Below, one piece after another: positions 57,851 through 64,000 of a stretch of 64,000 bases of DNA. Below the pieces are notes generated by a model. That model saw nothing but the letters and a program-made list of their open reading frames with translations. It searched no databases and was not told the DNA's origin. The DNA is from Platanthera guangdongensis (lineage: Eukaryota > Streptophyta > Magnoliopsida > Asparagales > Orchidaceae): contig CM077158.1 in assembly GCA_039583875.1 (NCBI GenBank), positions 123,687,900-123,751,899 on the forward strand, in the 5' to 3' direction. Position 1 is the stretch's first letter, and every line of letters starts with the position of its first letter. Made by a program: the position numbers and the translations under genes.

Positions 57851-60800
57851 TGTAACATCTCATATTACTTCTGGACCCCTCAACTTAGATTGGGTTAGGC
57901 ATGGGGTGAGATTTGAGGAGATCAACTAGTTTTGACCCTAGGTAGTGGGTGGTAGCCATGTGGGGCCCCACTATTAGACCTTAGTCAAACTAGGTCAAAC
58001 TAGCCTAAGTGGGGACCCTAACCACACCATGACCCCACCACATTGCCCTACCCCTAAAAACAATCTAAGTGGACCCTAGGGTATGTCACTGGGTCAACAT
58101 TTTGACCCCAATTGACCAAAGTCAACCTTGGGCTTAATTTGGTCAAAACCATACTCATAGGCCTAATTAACCTAAGTGGGGCACCCCCTTGACCCAAACC
58201 AAGTTGGGTGGTGCCACTAGACCTATTTCCACCAAGTGGGGTCAGTCCACCCACCATGGTTGACCAGTCAACCCTAAAAGTCAATTTGGTCAACAAATTG
58301 ACCTAAAGAGTGAAATGAAGGCCAAGCCATTTCCCCTTGGACCAAGCCCACCAAAATTGGCCCATAGTCAGCCCAAGTGAACAAGACCAGTCCTACCCCT
58401 CTAAATCAGGAGAGAGAGTACATGCAAGGGGGTAAAATTGAGATTTTTAGGAGAAGAGGAGAGAGAAAGGGGAATGAAGGGAATAATGGCCACATGGCCA
58501 CCCCATCAGCTGGTTTTGGCTGCCCAAAACCAGGTGGCCGACCTCCCCTATTCATTTCCAGCAGAATACCAGGGCTGTGAGCCACATGGCAGCTGGGTGA
58601 AACCTCCAAAGCTCAAAACCGAGCTAACATTGGAGTTAACTCCACTTATAGCCCACCTCAGTCCAAGCAGAGCTCACCATTAGCTTCAGAAGGCCGAGAG
58701 GAGTGGAATTCGACTGCTTAATCATGGAGAATGGTGGAGAATTGAGATTTCAGGGTGGAGCTCGCCGGCGCACCACCACCACGGCAAACCGCCGCCTGAC
58801 CCGCAGCCAAGCCTCGATTCAGGTGCGTTTCACCTCACCTCTTCCCGTACTAACTTTCTAGATCGATCTAGGGAGATATCGGGCTCAATCGAGCCCGATG
58901 CCATGAGAGGAAATGGTGAACATCGAGCATTTCTTTTCTTGCTCTGGTTCGCCGGAGGAGCCAACTCCGGCGGCCCCACCGCCGGGAAACGCTAGCCCCC
59001 ACCTTAACGAAGGTGGTGGCGATATCCGCCGGCGGTGGTGGTGGCTCAGCTGGTCGGAAACCGCCGGCAAAGTCGCTCCAGGTCGGCTCGATCTCAGCCG
59101 TCGGCTGGAGGTAGGAGATGAACGGATGCCGTTCAAGTAGCTTTAAGATTCGTGCAGAGGATTTAAATGTTTTAATTTAATATTTGATGAATAGTATGAT
59201 TTTTGTCACACTTTTTCAGTCACCTTGCATGTTAAATATAGGCCTCTTAGAGGCATTTCCAGACCTTATACCCTTAATGAAAAATGTAGCCTAGGGTCTT
59301 ACCTTTAATATGCCACCCTAAACATACATTTTGGTGTAGTGTACAGTCCTGTAGGACATTTCTCCTAGGACTGGCCCTAGAGTAGGGCAGAAATTAAATT
59401 GGATGCCCTGGTCACAATATTAGTCACCATGGCCCCAAATTTTGGGCACATGCATGATTAGGGCATACTTATCTCCTGCCAAACTTTAGGAATTTTTAGA
59501 GAATATGTTTCTATAGTATTTGCTAAAATATCAAAATATAAATAAATGACATATATGGAGTTCTACTCCTCCCCATAGCCCCAAACTTTGGTGGTAGGTC
59601 AGTGGGGTCATCCTTGGTGCATGATAAAATTTTCAGCACCTTGGCTTCACTGCATGTTGGAGAATCCACTTGCATGTGCTAGCCTATGTTAAGCCTTGGT
59701 GTGCAAATAGCAAAAATGCAAATTGGTGTATTTAGCCCAATGGTGACATGCAAGGGTCATGAAATTATTTATAGTGGTTCATTAGGGTACATTTCATCCC
59801 TCAAATTAATAATGGAATTTTTGGAATCAAAATTCTGTTTATTGGAATTTATTTTAAATATAGCTATTTTGGAAATAAAATTGGAAAATAGGGTTTCTTC
59901 AAGTACAAATTCAAACAATTTTGCCAAGGCATAGATGAGATCACATTGGACTTAGGAAAAATATGATTTCTCTGTTTTGAAGAACTTTTGGAGTAGATAC
60001 CCTAAATTCCCCATTTTACCCTTATCTTTAAATTCTTGAAATGATGGATATATACTTCTGAAAAATTTGGAATTTATTCTATTGCTATAAAATGTTATTA
60101 TTAGTCTTGCATAAATTTCTCAGAATTTAATGGATGCATTATTTGTGTTAAGTTAGTACAATGGCATTTTGGTAAATATCTTATAATGGAATCCTATAGG
60201 CCATCTTACAATAAATGTTGATGATTCTCTGCCAATAGTCATAAATTAGTGTCCTAAAAGCTTTGTAAGGTTTCTGGAATTTTTGAGTACATAATGCCTA
60301 TACATCATTTGGAAAATGGAATTTGTGTGGAATTGATATTAAATTGAAAATGATAATAAATAATTTAAGGAAAATTATGAAATTCTGTAGGCAGCAATAT
60401 TTTGTCAATATACATCTCAGGAAAAATTCCCTAGGTCAGTGGATACTTAATCAAACTACTTCATGTGTAAAGTGACCTAACATTTAAATTAAAAGAATTA
60501 ATTAAAGGACTATTTGACCAAGGAAAATTACGAGAATTCTTAGGGTAGTTCCCTTAGTCCATAACACCTTAGGATAAATATTTAGGGGCAAGATGCCTTA
60601 AGGTTTGGAAGATCACATTTCTAGGGTAACCATAGGTCATGGTCTGCATATAACACAAATAGGTCTTGCCTTAGGGGATTACCAGGGTATTGATTATCGG
60701 CAGAAATAAGAGAGAGTTCAACATGAGTAACCCTGGTGGGTAGAGTTGTCTTAGTGAGGGATTAAAAGTGCAAGTCTTAGCTAGCAACTAGAGCGGGGAT

Positions 60801-62534
60801 CGGCGGAAGACCGTCGGTTTCCCGGTAATACCTTAAGTCACTAGGGTTATACTAAAGCAATAAGGAGAGCTGGGGAGATACATGGGTAGTCATCAACTAA
60901 AATAAGTATCCTTGCGAAAGGGAACGCTGGGCGTAATCCCAACACAGTTCCTAGTGCCCCTTGAGAGCCCTTCACAGGGAATACCGGGGGCAGTCCTGGG
61001 ATTAACCTTAAATCTCTAAGTATAATAAACCGTAGACAAGAGTAGCTTAATAGGTTAGGACATTGTTGTACCTTCTCGCCCGTGTGGGGGTTGGAGAGAT
61101 TTATGATATATGCTCACCCGTTTAGGGTTGGAGGGAGTTGGTATAAAGGCACTGATGTGCGTTCTCACCCGGGTTTGGGTTTGAGGGATTCAGGACGGGT
61201 TTTGGTCCTGCGAGCGGAAGGCTCGGTATGAATTACTTGCATGTGCATAAATATCGTGGCGGGGCATGCGGTACTGGCCGTTCGTCACACCGATGGCAGT
61301 ACGGTGCACCAGGCGATTGTGGGAGTTAGAGGGGCCAGTGGGTTGTTTTACACTGCGGTCTGGAGGACGACCCCCGATAACACACATCCGACCCAACAAG
61401 ACTGACGGGTTTGTCAGCAAAGTACGTACGCGAGACTCTAGAGTGCACCTTGGACGTGTATAGAGGCGTATGAGAGGGGTCTAAGGCTTGGTAGTGTGCA
61501 TACCGGTCTAGAAGCGGAGACGCCCGCTCCGCTGCTGCCGTAGCCACAGCGGTGGTACCCGAGAGTGATGCTAGCTCTCAAAAAGTGGGAACTAAAGGTC
61601 TGTGATCACAGAGTCGTTGTGTGTGAGTTGCACTTGCCTGCGCATAAATTGCATCATATCATTCATTCATATTAGGTCATACGCTTCATAGATCCTTATC
61701 ATATAAATTAGTATGGGCTCTTTTATATGATAAGTTAAATTTCCTGGAAACCCTAACTTATATATTTGTATGGGCATTTATATAAGTTAGGGTATGTTTG
61801 TAATGATAGCTTAGTGGTAGCTTAGCTTATTTACTTGTTCACACTGCTGTTTCTTTACTTTCCTTTACTGCACCGCTCTTACTTACTACTTGTACTGTAC
61901 TTAGCATTGCTAGAGTAGAATTTCATTACTTAGTACCACTCTAGATAGATATTGTCACCTGCTTCCATTTTGCTACCCCTTGTTGTCCTCCGCTTCGTCC
62001 TCTCGCTCGGTGCCTAGGAGCTGCGGGGCGAGGTGCGGAGGAAACGACTTAGTCTTTTTGACTAATGGTCGGTGACCAACTATTTTTAGGAGCCCGTGGA
62101 GATGGAGCACCAGCACGTCGAGGAGGCAGGACATGAGGAGCAGATACCGCTTCAGCAGGCTACTACCACTACTGTGCGTCCTCAGGTGGGATGAGATCTG
62201 ATGTTCTAGCATAGCTTCCGCATTTATGATTTTGTGAGAGAGAGATTTGATGTACTAGGCATAAGCCCCTTTTACTCTTTCATTGGTACTATATTGTGGA
62301 CTATTGTACTATTCATTTCTTTTACATGATTGTACTGTGACTTGTGGACTAATGGTTTTTATATACAGTTTACTTCTTTCTTCTCATATTGGCCTACAGG
62401 TTTATGATCGTACTAGCCGGCAGGATCGGCGTGTTGCGGTGTCGACTAACCCGTGAGTTAGTGCCACCGTAAGACGGCAGTTCTGGGCATAAGATCCGGT
62501 AGCCCTCCTTGGTAAGGGGGAGGGGGGTCTTACA
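57851..62534 (+). repeat. 3' LTR of Tekay-2
   Basis: This 4684-bp LTR starts TGTAACATCTC and ends GGGGGGTCTTACA. Its U3 starts with a TTGACC/GGTCAA cluster instead of the palindromic array of Tekay-1. Towards the 3' end, TTATATGATAAG and TAAGTTAGGG blocks and CGGAGACGC-rich parts resemble the Tekay-1 LTR. GC-rich ORFs at 58880-59140 read by chance through CGG repeats and are not genes. Confidence 0.85.
57932..58303. promoter_or_regulatory. Cluster of 14 W-box-like TTGAC(C/T) sites
   Basis: TTGACC or TTGACT, on either strand, starts at 57932, 57983, 57993, 58092, 58102, 58112, 58120, 58141, 58189, 58260, 58266, 58279, 58288 and 58298. Many are paired head to head (e.g. GGTCAACATTTTGACC). TTGACY is the core of the WRKY W-box. 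No convincing TATA box was found downstream. Confidence 0.7.
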
Positions 62535-62760
62535 CTCGGTGTCATCCCTAGCCTCGAGAAGATCCCGCTGCCAGGCTCCCACCTAGCTAGCAGGGCCGGA
62601 AGTCACTCGATGGAATGAATTTGGACCCCGAGAAGATCCCGCCGCCAGGCTCTCACCAAGCTGGCGGGGGCGGGAGTCACTCAATAGCAATAACGTGCGA
62701 CCCAGAATGAATCACGCTGCCGGACTCCCACCTAGCCGGCGAGGCCGCGAACTACTCACA
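62535..62760 (+). repeat. 145-bp tandem array in Tat 3' region, right part
   Basis: The array resumes in phase after the CTCGG duplication: 71 bp (53571-53641) plus 74 bp (62540-62613) make one 145-bp unit. The next unit starts at 62614. The following units are degenerate and fade out by about 62760. Confidence 0.85.
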
Positions 62761-63131
62761 CAATGTTAACAACAGGACGGAATCACAGAAGTCAATCAAA
62801 AAGGGGAGGGGTCTAACATAGCCCCCCTAGCCCCAGGAAAGGCGGCCGAGTGGAGGCGAGAACCTGGGCGAGAGTCCGCAATAAATTAGGCAATACAGAC
62901 GAGGGATGAGCCGGCTCGCCTCGCTCGGCGGGCGAGCAGCCGCCTCATCGGGGCCGGGCCGCAGGGGCAGGTCGCGTCGCACGGCAATAGCAAATTTATA
63001 AATAAGGCGTGCGAGAGAGCATTTATAAAAGCAACAATAGCTGAAAAACACGAAGTATAGGCGCAGCCCGCGCGTTCATCTCAAAACAGGTAAATATAGA
63101 TGATAATATACATCTAAAAAAATAATAAATG
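62761..63131 (+). other. Tat 3' untranslated region after the array
   Basis: GC-rich sequence with GGCGAGCAG and GGTCGCGTCG words resembles the Tat LTR in composition but does not start with its ends. No gene is seen. It breaks off at another LTR start at 63132. Confidence 0.45.
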
Positions 63132-63457
63132 TGTTGGGTATTGTATCCACGATTACCTAAATTTGAGGAAGCCACCTGTCAAGCTAAGATGAATTCACAA
63201 TGTATTTGACGAAACATCTTAAGTTGTACTTGCAGTTCCTCCACACTAAGTGCACACCAATGTCAGGGTGTAGTAGGTCAATATACACGGGTCTGCACGA
63301 CGTAATCCCTCGTTGAGCAGATCAGTGTGTTGGCCTACGTGTACTCTCTCTATTGGAGTGCACTTACTTTCAAGTACAGGGCCGTTCATATGCAAGAAGA
63401 GACAAGGAGCATGGAGCATCAAGGAGCAGCTCCTAGGTGGAAGATGAAAAATCGTCC

Positions 63458-63745
63458 AAGGCAAATTCGACGAGAATCATCAGTGATTCTCGCCGACTCC
63501 TTCTGGCCATCTCAAAATGGTGCCAAGTAAGATTCGGCGAGAATCACTTGTAATTCCCGCCGAACCAGTGGCCAAGCAGCCCATGTACACAGTAAAAGTC
63601 GTCGAGAATCAGTAAGTGATTCGACGAGAATCACAAAACGATTCTCGACGAATCGTCGAGAATCACTTGGTGATTCTCGCCGATTCGTCGAGAATCGTCT
63701 GCGATTTTCGCCGATTCGTCGAGAATCGCCTGCGATTCTCGCCGA
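63458..63745. repeat. GAGAATCA / TGATTCTCG palindromic array
   Basis: About seven tightly packed pairs of TCGTCGAGAATC and GATTCTCG(A/C)CGA occur, with 4-6 base loops. The array ends about 125 bp before the TATA box. Confidence 0.85.
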
Positions 63746-63868
63746 TTTTGACTTGGCGTTTTCTCAGAATGCTGCTGGACCGGATTCTGCTTTTGGACTA
63801 GTTTGAACCGGAATTTGGGGATTTCTTTTGTGGGTCCCACAACGGTCAAATTTGCTGTATCTACAGGG

Positions 63869-63876
63869 TATAAATA
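63869..63876 (+). promoter_or_regulatory. TATA box of the terminal LTR
   Basis: TATAAATA in the context CAGGGTATAAATACATGAG. Confidence 0.6.
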
Positions 63877-64000
63877 CATGAGTATTTTGAACAGTAAACC
63901 ACGGAGAAAAAGGAACAGAAACCGAGCCGCAACAAAACCCTAAAACCGCGACTCCTCTCCGCCGCCGCCGTCGGGCTCGGGAACGAAGGTCGCCGTCAAC

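Larger units (their letters stand above)
53642..62534 (+). mobile_element. Tekay-2, chromovirus lacking its 5' LTR, with inverted gag at the left end
   Basis: Inserted in the 145-bp array with a CTCGG duplication on both sides (53637-53641 and 62535-62539). The right end is a normal LTR end (TCTTACA). The left end is a gag segment in reverse orientation, followed by the rest of gag, a putative intron, a nearly intact pol and one 4.7-kb LTR. With the insert and one CTCGG removed, the 145-bp period is restored exactly. Confidence 0.88.
46407..63131 (+). mobile_element. Tat-lineage Ty3/gypsy element, interrupted by Tekay-2
   Basis: The plus-strand element comprises LTR (46407-47254), primer site, gag-protease, RT, RNase H, an extra RNase H, integrase, and a 3' region made of a 145-bp tandem array that continues on both sides of Tekay-2. 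The 3' LTR (expected start TGTTGTACAAC) is not in the window. The element is GC-rich and keeps many CpG sites, unlike its older neighbours, which suggests a younger insertion. The second RNase H is the diagnostic Tat feature. Confidence 0.85.
63132..64000 (+). repeat. Start of another LTR (Copia-like), truncated by the window
   Basis: It begins TGTTGGGTATTG, close to the start of the Copia LTR at 5141. It has a palindromic array (63458-63745) and a TATA box at 63869. An AAACCCTAAAACC and CCGCCGCCG leader follows. The sequence before 63132 is not a PPT, so it is probably a 5' or solo LTR. Confidence 0.6.

Noticed and set aside
58885..59140. Possible host gene fragments in a GC-rich stretch
   Set aside because: They lie inside the Tekay-2 LTR, are short on both strands, and are driven by CGG/CCG repeats.

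Overview
The window is repeat-derived plant nuclear DNA. I found no host protein gene, no tRNA or rRNA gene and no CRISPR array. The evidence for a flowering plant is a stack of plant-specific LTR retrotransposon lineages. These are Athila-type elements with tRNA-Asp primer sites, Tekay/Del chromoviruses with a C-terminal chromodomain-like tail, a Tat element with a second (archaeal-type) RNase H, and Copia elements with initiator-Met primer sites. I cannot name the species.

Layout. 1-4637: 5' part of a non-autonomous Athila-like element on the minus strand (LTR 3068-4637). 4638-6700: 3' end of a plus-strand Copia element. 6703-7798: a diverged relative of the first element. 7799-18715: Tekay-1 (minus), whose second LTR is cut by an Athila element (minus, LTR 18716-21637, body to about 27130). 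The Athila body is fused to a Copia element (minus) whose 5' LTR is 32535-34131. 34132-38923: old LTR-derived DNA with a Copia RNase H relic. 38924-45692: a complete non-autonomous element with two LTRs and a perfect ATTAC target duplication. 46146-46406: chromovirus integrase relic, interrupted by a Tat element that starts at 46407. The Tat 3' region is a 145-bp tandem array, and Tekay-2 (53642-62534) sits inside that array. 63132-64000: start of another LTR that runs off the window.

Four observations stand out. (1) Nearly every LTR family here carries an array of short inverted repeats in U3, usually just upstream of the TATA box. Each family has its own motif, but three unrelated families share the same 12-mer. 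(2) Both Tekay copies have a short AT-rich GT...AG segment at the gag-protease junction. Exact removal joins the reading frames in the same phase, and retention stops Gag within a few codons. This looks like a spliceosomal intron that sets the Gag to Gag-Pol ratio. (3) Tekay-2 is bounded by a CTCGG target duplication, but its left end is an inverted piece of its own gag that resembles the LTR tip, which suggests integration through a pseudo-LTR end. (4) One Copia element carries the same palindromic motif both in its LTR and inside its gag-pol region.

The older elements (Tekay-1, Athila, the Copia copies) are full of stops, frame changes and lost catalytic residues. Tekay-2 pol has a single nonsense codon, and Tat has a few stops plus two frame changes at G-runs. 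All coordinates come from reading the sequence directly. No alignment or database search was run.
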